64,000 nt of DNA from Bacteroidales bacterium 6E (GTDB lineage Bacteria > Bacteroidota > Bacteroidia > Bacteroidales > Prolixibacteraceae): contig DF970667.1 in the NCBI GenBank assembly GCA_001270045.2, forward strand, positions 63,608 to 127,607, given 5' to 3'. A program made the position numbers and the translations under genes. The number at the start of each line of letters is the position of its first letter. Position 1 is the first letter of the stretch. Under the pieces are notes generated by a model. The model made no database searches and was not told the origin of the DNA. It worked only from the letters and a program-made list of their open reading frames with translations. Positions 35,769-42,166 of this stretch are shown here, in pieces.

Positions 35769-36149
35769 TCAGAACATTGCCATGATCCGGGGAATAAAAA
35801 CCAATGCTCCGATGAAGATGGCCACCAAGGCTGATACCAACACGGCACCCGCCGCAAAATCCTTGACCTGCCCGATTCGTTCATTCCACTTTGGATCCAC
35901 CTCATCAGCCAGCTTTTCGATAGCCGTGTTAAACAACTCGGAAATGAAAACCAATCCTGAAGCGAAAACAACAGCCATCCATTCATAGGTTCCAAGTTTG
36001 AATGTCAGTCCGGCCACAATGACTAACACCAGGATCACCAAATGAATCCTCGCATTGTGTTCCTTCTTCACAAGGCGCATGATTCCCCGAAAAGCATATA
36101 TGAAGCTCTTGATTCTCTTTTGAAAGGAAAAAGGCTCAGTATCAGACAT
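35769..36149 (-). CDS. dgkA: Diacylglycerol/undecaprenol kinase family protein
   Basis: A 126-residue integral membrane protein of the prokaryotic DAG-kinase family. An amphipathic N-terminal helix (FQKRIKSFIYAFRGIMRLVKKEHNARIH) is followed by three membrane helices. The family signature FISELFNTAIEKLADEVDPKWNERIGQVKDFAAGAVLVSAL is clear, with the two conserved acidic residues and the KD(x)AAGAV motif needed for metal and lipid binding. It phosphorylates diacylglycerol or undecaprenol for lipid recycling. Adjacent genes are transcribed in the same direction without clear functional relation. Confidence 0.9.
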   Translation of the reverse strand: MSDTEPFSFQKRIKSFIYAFRGIMRLVKKEHNARIHLVILVLVIVAGLTFKLGTYEWMAVVFASGLVFISELFNTAIEKLADEVDPKWNERIGQVKDFAAGAVLVSALVAIFIGALVFIPRIMAMF

Positions 36150-36201
36150 CAGGCTTTCAGATTACCGGGTTTAAACTAAACTTTTTATAAGCCTACAGAC
36201 C

Positions 36202-37044
36202 CTATCGGGCATACAAATCAAAAAACTCTGCCGTATCTTTTATTTTGGAAATCCCAAGAATCCAGCATACCTCTGAAAGGTCCGAAAAGTCGAGCCCGCC
36301 AGCCGAGACTGCCTCATTGTGGTAACGGCCGTCAGCGGCATTGTAGCGGTTGGCAACATCGACTGCCAGCTGCCAGATGGCCTTCTGTTTGGGATCGGTC
36401 ACCTTTTCTTTCCACAGGTCATAACCAGGGGTGCGGAATCCCGGGGTACCATTGCCCACGGCATTTCCGTCGGGGATCTTCCGGTAATCGGTTTCGTCCT
36501 TCACATACTGGAGCAGTTCGGGGGTAGTCACCTCCTCGTTCCAGTTGCTATGCTGGACCACCGTAATCCTTGTTTTGGTATCGATTTCGGGATAATCTGC
36601 CTTTAATGCCTTCACTACGGTGGCGGTAAAGTCAGACTGGCCCGCATCGGCTATCCAGACATGACCCTTCTTCTTCAAGGATTTAGCTGCCAGTTTGGTC
36701 ACTTGTCCGACAGCCACATCGAAATCAGCATGGGCATCCGACCAGTTCGCCTTGAAAGCGAGCTCGAGAACATTGTTGGGGGGCACATACAATCCGTCCT
36801 GCGTTCCATAGGTCCCCGTCACCACATGTGCATTCACCTTTTTGAAGTCGGGATAAGCCAAAAGCGTCGCCAGGGCCGCCATCGTATGAACGTCATCCAC
36901 ATCAGTTTTGCAATCGCAGTGCAGCAACAGAAAATCACGCTTCGGATTGAATGTTTGTCTACCGGAAGAATTGCCTTGGGCCATTGCACTGAAAGAGAGC
37001 ACAATACATGACATGAATGTCATCAGGAAAAGTTTGGTTTTCAT
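36202..37044 (-). CDS. Exported nucleoside-hydrolase-like protein with altered metal motif
   Basis: A 280-residue secreted protein (signal MKTKLFLMTFMSCIVLSFSAMAQ). The mature start LLLHCDCKTDVDDVHTMAAL resembles the calcium site of inosine-uridine nucleoside hydrolases (DTDxGxDD), but reads D-C-K-T-D-V-D-D. The third ligand position is Lys and the glycine is Asp. Later motifs VHVVTGTYGTQDG-like, GHVWIADAGQSDF and the C-terminal DLSEVCWILG support the superfamily (nucleoside hydrolase/DUF1593-like). The activity is uncertain, because the canonical calcium cluster is not intact. It is monocistronic and ends 53 bp from the DAG kinase start. Confidence 0.6.
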   Translation of the reverse strand: MKTKLFLMTFMSCIVLSFSAMAQGNSSGRQTFNPKRDFLLLHCDCKTDVDDVHTMAALATLLAYPDFKKVNAHVVTGTYGTQDGLYVPPNNVLELAFKANWSDAHADFDVAVGQVTKLAAKSLKKKGHVWIADAGQSDFTATVVKALKADYPEIDTKTRITVVQHSNWNEEVTTPELLQYVKDETDYRKIPDGNAVGNGTPGFRTPGYDLWKEKVTDPKQKAIWQLAVDVANRYNAADGRYHNEAVSAGGLDFSDLSEVCWILGISKIKDTAEFFDLYAR

Positions 37045-37205
37045 TTTGGTTCAGTTGATTTACAATAGATGGTTTCATTCTCAGGCATTTCCCTGATACG
37101 GTGTACAAGGTAAAAAGTTATTGTTAAAAACACAAGCCTATTATATTGATAAAGCAAATCTTTTTTGGATAGGTCTATGAGCGTTAAATGATTGGCACAA
37201 TTTCT

Positions 37206-37237
37206 CACCAAAAAGGCGCACGGGAAGGTGCGCCTCA
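37206..37237 (-). terminator. Intrinsic terminator of osmC
   Basis: AGGCGCAC-GGGAAG-GTGCGCCT (37214-37235) is a perfect 8-bp stem. Read on the minus strand it is followed by TTTTTGG. It lies 38 bp past the osmC stop codon. Confidence 0.8.
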
Positions 37238-37272
37238 TGATGTTTGGCCGGCATCAAACCGGAAATTCAGGA

Positions 37273-37725
37273 TTACACCGGAACTGAATCATAAACGACA
37301 TCCAGCACCAGTGGTGTTGGATTGGCAAGATTGTCGTTGATTGGGCAGCGGTTTTTGATGATCTCGATCCATTCGCTAACACGCTCAGGTGAAGCATCGG
37401 TTTCGGGGGAAAACTCTACCCTGATCTGTTTGAAGCCAGCCCTTTCATCGTCTGAATAACCGAACAGCCGGGCAGGATTGATATCACCCTCAACCTTGAT
37501 TTGCAATCCTGTCAGTCCGATACCCAGTTCCCTGGCTGTCAGGTGCGCCACCACATTGATGCAACCGGCATAGCTGGCCAAAAGGTATTCGACCGGATTG
37601 GCACCCAGATCGTCACCACCCAACGCTGGAGGTTCATCAACCACAATACTGAATTGTCTTGCTTTCGCCTCTAATCGCGCTGCAGTTTGCGCTTTTCCTT
37701 CCACTTGAAAAATTAAATCGCTCAT
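37273..37725 (-). CDS. osmC: OsmC-family peroxiredoxin-like protein
   Basis: A 150-residue OsmC/Ohr-family protein. The two conserved redox cysteines are in YAGCINVVAHL and NRCPINDNL, and the Arg/Glu-containing strands of the fold are present. GGDDLGANPVEYLLASYAGC is the signature block. Such proteins reduce organic hydroperoxides using thiols such as lipoyl-protein, or serve as sulfur-handling proteins. It is preceded by a leader peptide and an intrinsic terminator that appear to form an attenuator, and followed by its own terminator, so it is a single-gene transcription unit. OsmC versus Ohr assignment is tentative. Confidence 0.85.
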   Translation of the reverse strand: MSDLIFQVEGKAQTAARLEAKARQFSIVVDEPPALGGDDLGANPVEYLLASYAGCINVVAHLTARELGIGLTGLQIKVEGDINPARLFGYSDDERAGFKQIRVEFSPETDASPERVSEWIEIIKNRCPINDNLANPTPLVLDVVYDSVPV

Positions 37726-37747
37726 AACTTTTTTGGATTAAAATGAA

Positions 37748-37780
37748 TAAAAAAAGCCCCTCACGGATCCGTGAAGGGCT
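37748..37780 (-). promoter_or_regulatory. Attenuator terminator in the osmC leader
   Basis: On the minus strand, AGCCCTTCACGGATCCGTGAGGGGCT (written in halves AGCCCTTCACGG and CCGTGAGGGGCT) forms a 12-position stem with one mismatch, followed by TTTTTTTATT. It lies 27 nt after the leader stop codon and about 22 nt before the osmC start. The 5' arm (37770-37779) can instead pair with leader codons 24-26 (37837-37846) in an alternative 10-bp helix with three wobble pairs, the hallmark of an antiterminator. Confidence 0.75.
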
Positions 37781-37806
37781 GTTGTCTGATTTATTGATGT
37801 CTTACT

Positions 37807-37914
37807 CTAATCTTCCAATATCAAGGACATACGATCACCCTCCACATGTTTTTCCGACATACGGCAGCACATACACATCATGATGGCATTGATTATGGAG
37901 CGTGAACTTGTCAT
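37807..37914 (-). CDS. Met/Cys-rich leader peptide of osmC
   Basis: A 35-codon ORF (ATG 37914, TAG 37807-37809) encoding MTSSRSIINAIMMCMCCRMS followed by EKHVEGDRMSLILED. Codons 12-19 read Met-Met-Cys-Met-Cys-Cys-Arg-Met, a strong cluster of rare sulfur amino acids. A ribosome stalled there would leave codons 24-26 (GTG GAG GGT) free to bind the 5' arm of the following terminator. No other role is suggested by its sequence. The longer open frame to 38007 adds 31 residues of low complexity and is not the likely start. Confidence 0.65.
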   Translation of the reverse strand: MTSSRSIINAIMMCMCCRMSEKHVEGDRMSLILED

Positions 37915-37921
37915 TAATATA

Positions 37922-37942
37922 ATCCTATTATTTTGATAGGAT
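37922..37942. promoter_or_regulatory. 7-bp inverted repeat upstream of the osmC leader
   Basis: ATCCTAT-N7-ATAGGAT is a perfect 7-bp inverted repeat (arms 37922-37928 and 37936-37942), 8 bp upstream of the leader ATG. The position suits a repressor or activator site overlapping the transcription start. The regulator is unknown. Confidence 0.5.
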
Positions 37943-38058
37943 GTGAATATGTGAATAAAAAATAATTCATCATTACGTTGACAGATTATTTTTTTGACTA
38001 TTAACATTTTCTTTAAAATTATATTAAAACCGCTTTTCAGTTCCTACCTTCCAAAATG

Positions 38059-38097
38059 GATTACGCCATGGTTACAGCTGGCAACCATGGCGTAATC
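38059..38097. repeat. 15-bp-stem perfect palindrome
   Basis: GATTACGCCATGGTT (38059-38073) and AACCATGGCGTAATC (38083-38097) form a perfect 15-bp stem with a 9-nt loop. There is no T-tract, so it is either a Rho-independent-like stop without tail for the esterase gene (ending 38137) or a small palindromic element. Confidence 0.75.
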
Positions 38098-38136
38098 AAT
38101 GGAGGATAGCTAAAGGGCGACGCAGCTGCCCCTTAA

Positions 38137-39036
38137 CTATTGTAGATGTTTGCGTAGAAAACTTAGCACTTTGGATCGGATGGGATCGGAATCGAACATG
38201 ACGCCAAAATGGGGGGCACCAGGCACGATGATCAGTTCATTCTCAACATCGCTGACGGTGAGCCATGCACTGAGCAATTTCGACTGCCTGTTCCATACCA
38301 GCTCGTCATTTTCGCCATGGATGATCAGGAAAGGAGGATCATTGGGGTCGACATAAGTGACCGGACTGGCAATCCTCGCAAGATCGGGACGGCTGACAGG
38401 GGCTGCACCCAGAAGGATGGCCTCTGGCGATCCGGGGTCCTCGCTGCTCTTCAGGGAGGCAAGCTCGGCAGGACCATAGAAATCAACCACTGCCCTGAAG
38501 GTAAAGTCGCGCGTTGAACCAGGCACATAAAATGCATCTACCTTGTCATTATTCGACAATCCCTGCAAAGCTGCCAGATGGCCACCGGCTGAAAATCCGA
38601 TCAATGCAAAGCGGTTCCTGTCGAAACCATATTGCCCTGCATGGTCATATAACCACGATACCGCCAGGTTGCAGTCCCGGATCTGTGCCGGAAAAGGTGC
38701 CTCCGTTGCCCACCGGTAGTCGATTGAGGCAATGGCATATCCATTTTCGATAAATTCAGAAACCGTCTTGCGCATATAACCGAAATCGGCATACTTGTCG
38801 TTTGAAATCCACGCACCGCCATGGATAAACACGATGACCGGAACATCACCATTAGCTCCGGGTGGCAGGTAAATATCCAACAAATGCTTTTGCTTGGCCT
38901 CTTCTCCATATCGAATATTGCCGTGCAATACGGTCCCTTCGGGCAGAAACGGGAGGACCGGATGGGAAGGTTGGCCGAAAACAATTGTTGTGATCATTAT
39001 GGCCAACAGGCCTAAGATGGATGATAAGAGTTTCAT
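38137..39036 (-). CDS. Secreted alpha/beta hydrolase, BD-FAE-like esterase
   Basis: A 299-residue exported esterase with a signal peptide (MKLLSSILGLLAIMITTIVFGQ). HGGAW (VIVFIHGGAWISND) forms the oxyanion hole. GFSAGG (ALIGFSAGGHLAALQG) carries the nucleophile. The late Asp (IIHGENDELVWN) and His (VPGAPHFGVMF) follow. This matches the BD-FAE/acetylesterase group that removes acetyl or feruloyl groups from plant or other glycans. A terminator-like hairpin and a short Cys-containing ORF precede it. It has no glycosidase partner immediately adjacent, although a GH43 gene lies 3 kb away. Confidence 0.85.
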   Translation of the reverse strand: MKLLSSILGLLAIMITTIVFGQPSHPVLPFLPEGTVLHGNIRYGEEAKQKHLLDIYLPPGANGDVPVIVFIHGGAWISNDKYADFGYMRKTVSEFIENGYAIASIDYRWATEAPFPAQIRDCNLAVSWLYDHAGQYGFDRNRFALIGFSAGGHLAALQGLSNNDKVDAFYVPGSTRDFTFRAVVDFYGPAELASLKSSEDPGSPEAILLGAAPVSRPDLARIASPVTYVDPNDPPFLIIHGENDELVWNRQSKLLSAWLTVSDVENELIIVPGAPHFGVMFDSDPIRSKVLSFLRKHLQ

Positions 39037-39083
39037 TATTCAGGTATCAGTGATTATGGTTACAATATTACCGAAAAAAGAGC

Positions 39084-39112
39084 ATAAAAAAGGCCGCCCA
39101 TTTGGACGGCCT
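39084..39112 (-). terminator. Hairpin with T-tract in the esterase leader
   Basis: On the minus strand, AGGCCGTCC-AAAT-GGGCGGCCT (39091-39112) is a 9-position stem with one weak pair, followed by TTTTTTATG. It lies 48 bp before the esterase start and about 400 bp after the upstream VOC gene, so it may be an attenuator or may end an unannotated transcript. Confidence 0.5.
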
Positions 39113-39153
39113 CACATACTAAAACCTAAAATCTATGGAAGTATTGGTGATGG

Positions 39154-39216
39154 TCACTTCCCAACCATTATATCATCATGACATTTCCTTCCGACCTGAC
39201 AGGTACAGTAAGGCAT
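39154..39216 (-). CDS. Possible 20-residue leader ORF before the esterase terminator
   Basis: An ORF of 20 codons (ATG 39216, stop 39154-39156) reads MPYCTCQVGRKCHDDIMVGK, with Cys at 4, 6 and 12. It ends 41 bp before the terminator-like hairpin at 39084-39112. Pairing between leader GGTCGG and the terminator 5' arm is only partial, so attenuation is much weaker here than at osmC. It may also be a non-coding stretch. Confidence 0.25.
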   Translation of the reverse strand: MPYCTCQVGRKCHDDIMVGK

Positions 39217-39515
39217 TGCCAATTACAAATAGGCAAGACTGGTTTTTAGTTTAGATAGTCGTTGAAATTCCTGAAACTCCGGATGAATCCGGTTAATCCC
39301 AAACCACACATGCATTCCCCGACAACATACCACTATATCACTTCCTGATAAAGGATCAGGGTTATATGTCATAGTTTCCTTTCAGGACTTGGTTTTTGGA
39401 TGTTGAAATTGAAGATTGGTTTAAACGGATTTAAAAAAAATCCTGAATTGTTTTAGGAAACGTGTCTATTTAGTACTAAAGTCACAGCGTGTTGTACTCC
39501 TTCACATCTTCAAAC
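39217..39515. other. Intergenic region, no gene seen
   Basis: This 299-bp AT-rich stretch separates the possible leader ORF from the VOC gene. An imperfect GGATTT/AAATCC hairpin occurs at 39428-39444. The sequence CTAAAACCTAAAATC occurs nearby at 39119 and again at 39970, without explanation. Confidence 0.4.
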
Positions 39516-39923
39516 TCATCCCCTCTCCAAGAAGGGATTATATGCAATTTCCCAAAGGAAGCCATCAGGATCGGCAATATAACTGCTATACCCACCCCAG
39601 AATACCTTCTGTGGTTCCTTGATTATAGCCACCCCCATTTCGCGCAGGGATTCGATCGCATTGTTTACTTCCTCCTCACTCCAAAGATTATGGGCCAGGG
39701 TAAAACCCTTAAATCCCTCACCCTCTGGACTGACTAAAGCATCTTCGGCCAACGCTTCCCGGGGATACAACGCCAGGTGTATTCCATTTAACGTGAACAA
39801 TACCATGTTATCGCTGCTCATCTCAGACTTCTTCCAGCCAAAACACTTTTCATAGAAGTCGATAGATGTTTGTAAATTACTTGCTCCCAGTGTAATAAAT
39901 GTGATTCGCTGATCCAGTTTCAT
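39516..39923 (-). CDS. VOC family protein (glyoxalase-like)
   Basis: A 135-residue VOC-superfamily protein. The first module (MKLDQRITFITLGASNLQTSIDFYEKCFGWKKSE) and the second (AIIKEPQKVFWGGYSSYIADPDGFLWEIAYNP) show the classic beta-alpha-beta repeats, ending in PDGFLWEIA. It belongs to the glyoxalase/bleomycin-resistance group and differs from the PhnB-like protein at 155. Metal ligands are only partly conserved, so the substrate and reaction are open. It is monocistronic. Confidence 0.85.
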   Translation of the reverse strand: MKLDQRITFITLGASNLQTSIDFYEKCFGWKKSEMSSDNMVLFTLNGIHLALYPREALAEDALVSPEGEGFKGFTLAHNLWSEEEVNNAIESLREMGVAIIKEPQKVFWGGYSSYIADPDGFLWEIAYNPFLERG

Positions 39924-40102
39924 ATCGGTACATTGTTTATATTTTGCAAATTAATCAGTTCCAGCGTCCCTAAAACCTAAAATCAAGGCGCTTTCTTCCG
40001 AAAATGCGGTGCATTCAATCTCTTCCTGTATACAAATCGTAATTTACGGAAACTTTTAAACCGCTTTGTATGGTAATCATTTTCCGTGAATATATCAAGA
40101 CC

Positions 40103-40903
40103 CTATTTGCCCAACAGGCTCTTCATCTCTGAATTCGTTAATAGCTGATACTCACGGTCGAAATTATCAATCTGGTTTAGTGCTTTATAGCAACTCGCCA
40201 GGAAAAAGTGTCTCACCTCAGGACTCGTGACTGTTTCCAGCTTTCCAAACTTTTTGAGCGCTTTGTCAGCATGTCCAAGATAAACCTCATTTAATAGCAG
40301 ATAGGCCTCGATATCATTTTTTAAGGCCGGGGCGGTATTATCTTTTAGGGCTTTCCTGAAAAAAAACTCATCCTGACTGATAAAACCCTCCTTTAATTCA
40401 AGATTTTCAATGGATGCAGCCAACTGCTGGAATCGCCTTCCGACCTGAAAGGCACATTCGCTGTCCTTTCCCAGTGAATTCGTGCTGAAATAGTACTTAT
40501 AGAGATCGCTGAAATCCCCGGGTATGGCATTCAGTACATCCGAAAAATCGTCGCCTTTCATAAAGCCGACTTTCTCCCACAGGATCCTGCCGTCAGGCAT
40601 CGTAACCACGATTTTTGGTATTCCATCCACATCAAATTTCGGGGGAGTCAAAGGATCTTTGTCCACATTTACCTTGAGGGTAACAAAACCCGGATAATGG
40701 ATATCGATATCCGCATTATTCCAGAATTCTTCATCCATGACCTTGCATGGCATACACCAATCGGCCCAAAAATCGATGACCATCAACTTACCTGTCGACT
40801 TACACACAGATTTTGCCTTGTTGAAATCGGTATACCAGACAGGCTCCTGTGCTTCAACAATGTATACCGACATCACCAGAAAAAGTAAAATTGAGCTTTT
40901 CAT
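40103..40903 (-). CDS. Exported thioredoxin-like protein
   Basis: A 266-residue protein with a signal peptide (MKSSILLFLVMSVYIVEAQ). The ATG at 40903 is preferred; the longer frame to 40912 needs a rare ATT. The thioredoxin domain carries LMVIDFWADWCMPCKVMDEEFW (active site CMPC) and a cis-Pro region (VDGIPKIVV). The C-terminal third is helical and TPR-like (EAYLLLNEVYLGHADKALKKFGKL). It is probably a periplasmic disulfide reductase or folding factor. The CMPC dipeptide is less common than CGPC. Monocistronic. Confidence 0.85.
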   Translation of the reverse strand: MKSSILLFLVMSVYIVEAQEPVWYTDFNKAKSVCKSTGKLMVIDFWADWCMPCKVMDEEFWNNADIDIHYPGFVTLKVNVDKDPLTPPKFDVDGIPKIVVTMPDGRILWEKVGFMKGDDFSDVLNAIPGDFSDLYKYYFSTNSLGKDSECAFQVGRRFQQLAASIENLELKEGFISQDEFFFRKALKDNTAPALKNDIEAYLLLNEVYLGHADKALKKFGKLETVTSPEVRHFFLASCYKALNQIDNFDREYQLLTNSEMKSLLGK

Positions 40904-41090
40904 GGCAGCCAATATTTAAAACCTACCTATAAGTTACGAAATAATTTACTGATTATAAATATATTATGTGCACCAGAAATTATTTCGCAACGCCGGTAAT
41001 AAGAATGCAAATTCTAAGCGATGTATGAGGATTGTAAGAAAAATAGCAAGCGGCAACATCGTAAATATGACGAAACCGCCTGCAAATTCA

Positions 41091-41447
41091 TTAGAAAGTG
41101 ATTACCTTGTCGCTATCGACCACCCATTCGGTGAGTTCGGCCATGGTGCTGATTTCAGAACCATCCACCAGCTGGACGTTCTTCAGTCCGCGGGCATCGG
41201 CACACGATCCGCAGATCTTCACCTTAGCACCTTTGTTAATCGAAAACTTCAGCATACGCTCAATGTTGTAATAACCGTTGGGGGTGGTTTGTCCGGCCAC
41301 CGCACAGGCAGCCGCATCAGCCATCAGGAAGATGCGAACCTCCACATCCTCATGTGCCTTGTTCAACTGGTTGGCCAATCGCAACCCGTTATAAGCCTTT
41401 TCGGTACCGTATGGACCATCGTTGATCAAAATCAAAATCTTCTGCAT
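41091..41447 (-). CDS. DsrE/DsrF-like sulfur-relay protein
   Basis: A 118-residue DsrE-family protein: IINDGPYGTEKAYNGLRLANQL at the start, FLMADAAACAVAGQ in the middle, and the typical CGSCADARGL block with a conserved Cys pair. DsrE-like proteins transfer or bind persulfide sulfur in the cytoplasm, or act in related sulfur-trafficking complexes. It lies 35 bp downstream of the DUF302 gene in the same orientation, so the two are likely co-transcribed. This pairing occurs in other bacteria. Confidence 0.85.
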   Translation of the reverse strand: MQKILILINDGPYGTEKAYNGLRLANQLNKAHEDVEVRIFLMADAAACAVAGQTTPNGYYNIERMLKFSINKGAKVKICGSCADARGLKNVQLVDGSEISTMAELTEWVVDSDKVITF

Positions 41448-41482
41448 AATTTATTCGTATTCAATGATTAAGCATTTATCAA

Positions 41483-41905
41483 TTACTTTCCGGCCAGTGT
41501 GGCCAACATGTCTTTTACCGTTGCATAAAGGGTTGTAGCTTCGTTAAACAACTGTGCGTCCGAACGGACGGCATCCAATACCGAACCCATATTCATGGTT
41601 GCCAAAACTGTCTCCCCATCCTTCTCATACACTGCTATCCTGCATGGCATAAACAGGGCAAAACGGGGAAAGTCAGCCAGCATGCCAGCGGCGGTTTTGG
41701 CTTGGCATATTTCGTAGATATACACTTTTCGGTCGATCGGAAAACCTTTACCCTCAACGATATCGTGATAGACATAGGTCTGCAGCAAGGCAAACTTCTT
41801 TTCCTCGCAGGCGGCGGGGACCTTTTCATGCACCTGGTTAATGGGCAATTTGGATGAGATTTCCCAGGTAAACTTACCAATCATTTCCTCGGCGGAAAAG
41901 CCCAT
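41483..41905 (-). CDS. DUF302 domain protein
   Basis: A 140-residue cytoplasmic protein with the DUF302 fold: LPINQVHEKVPAACEEKKFALLQTYVYHDIV, followed by YIYEICQAKTAAGMLADFPRFALFMPCRIAVYEKDGETVLATMNM. The block CxxxxxxxF..FMPCRIAVYE is the family signature. Its function is unknown, but it often neighbours sulfur-metabolism genes, which agrees with the DsrE gene downstream. No signal peptide. Confidence 0.85.
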   Translation of the reverse strand: MGFSAEEMIGKFTWEISSKLPINQVHEKVPAACEEKKFALLQTYVYHDIVEGKGFPIDRKVYIYEICQAKTAAGMLADFPRFALFMPCRIAVYEKDGETVLATMNMGSVLDAVRSDAQLFNEATTLYATVKDMLATLAGK

Positions 41906-42166
41906 GGAATAAATTCATTTTCCATCATACAATGTTTTTAATTATCAATACACTATAAACGGGAACCTTTCTTCAAAGGTACACAACCTGCAGGAACCTC
42001 CACTCTTTTTTACAAAAGGAATACCCTAAGGAGATCAAAACACGACTGTTATCGCGCAAGCCATCCCATTCTTGAGAAAATAGTTATTTTTACCTTTATT
42101 AAACAGATTAAAAACCGAAACAACGGTGTGCCAAGTAATCTTTCACCTTAGTAAAAACGTCATTCT

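Noticed and set aside
39119-39133. CTAAAACCTAAAATC followed by ATG as the leader of a plus-strand 39-codon gene.
   Set aside because: No homologue is recognised and the motif recurs at 39970 without a start codon; too weak to call.
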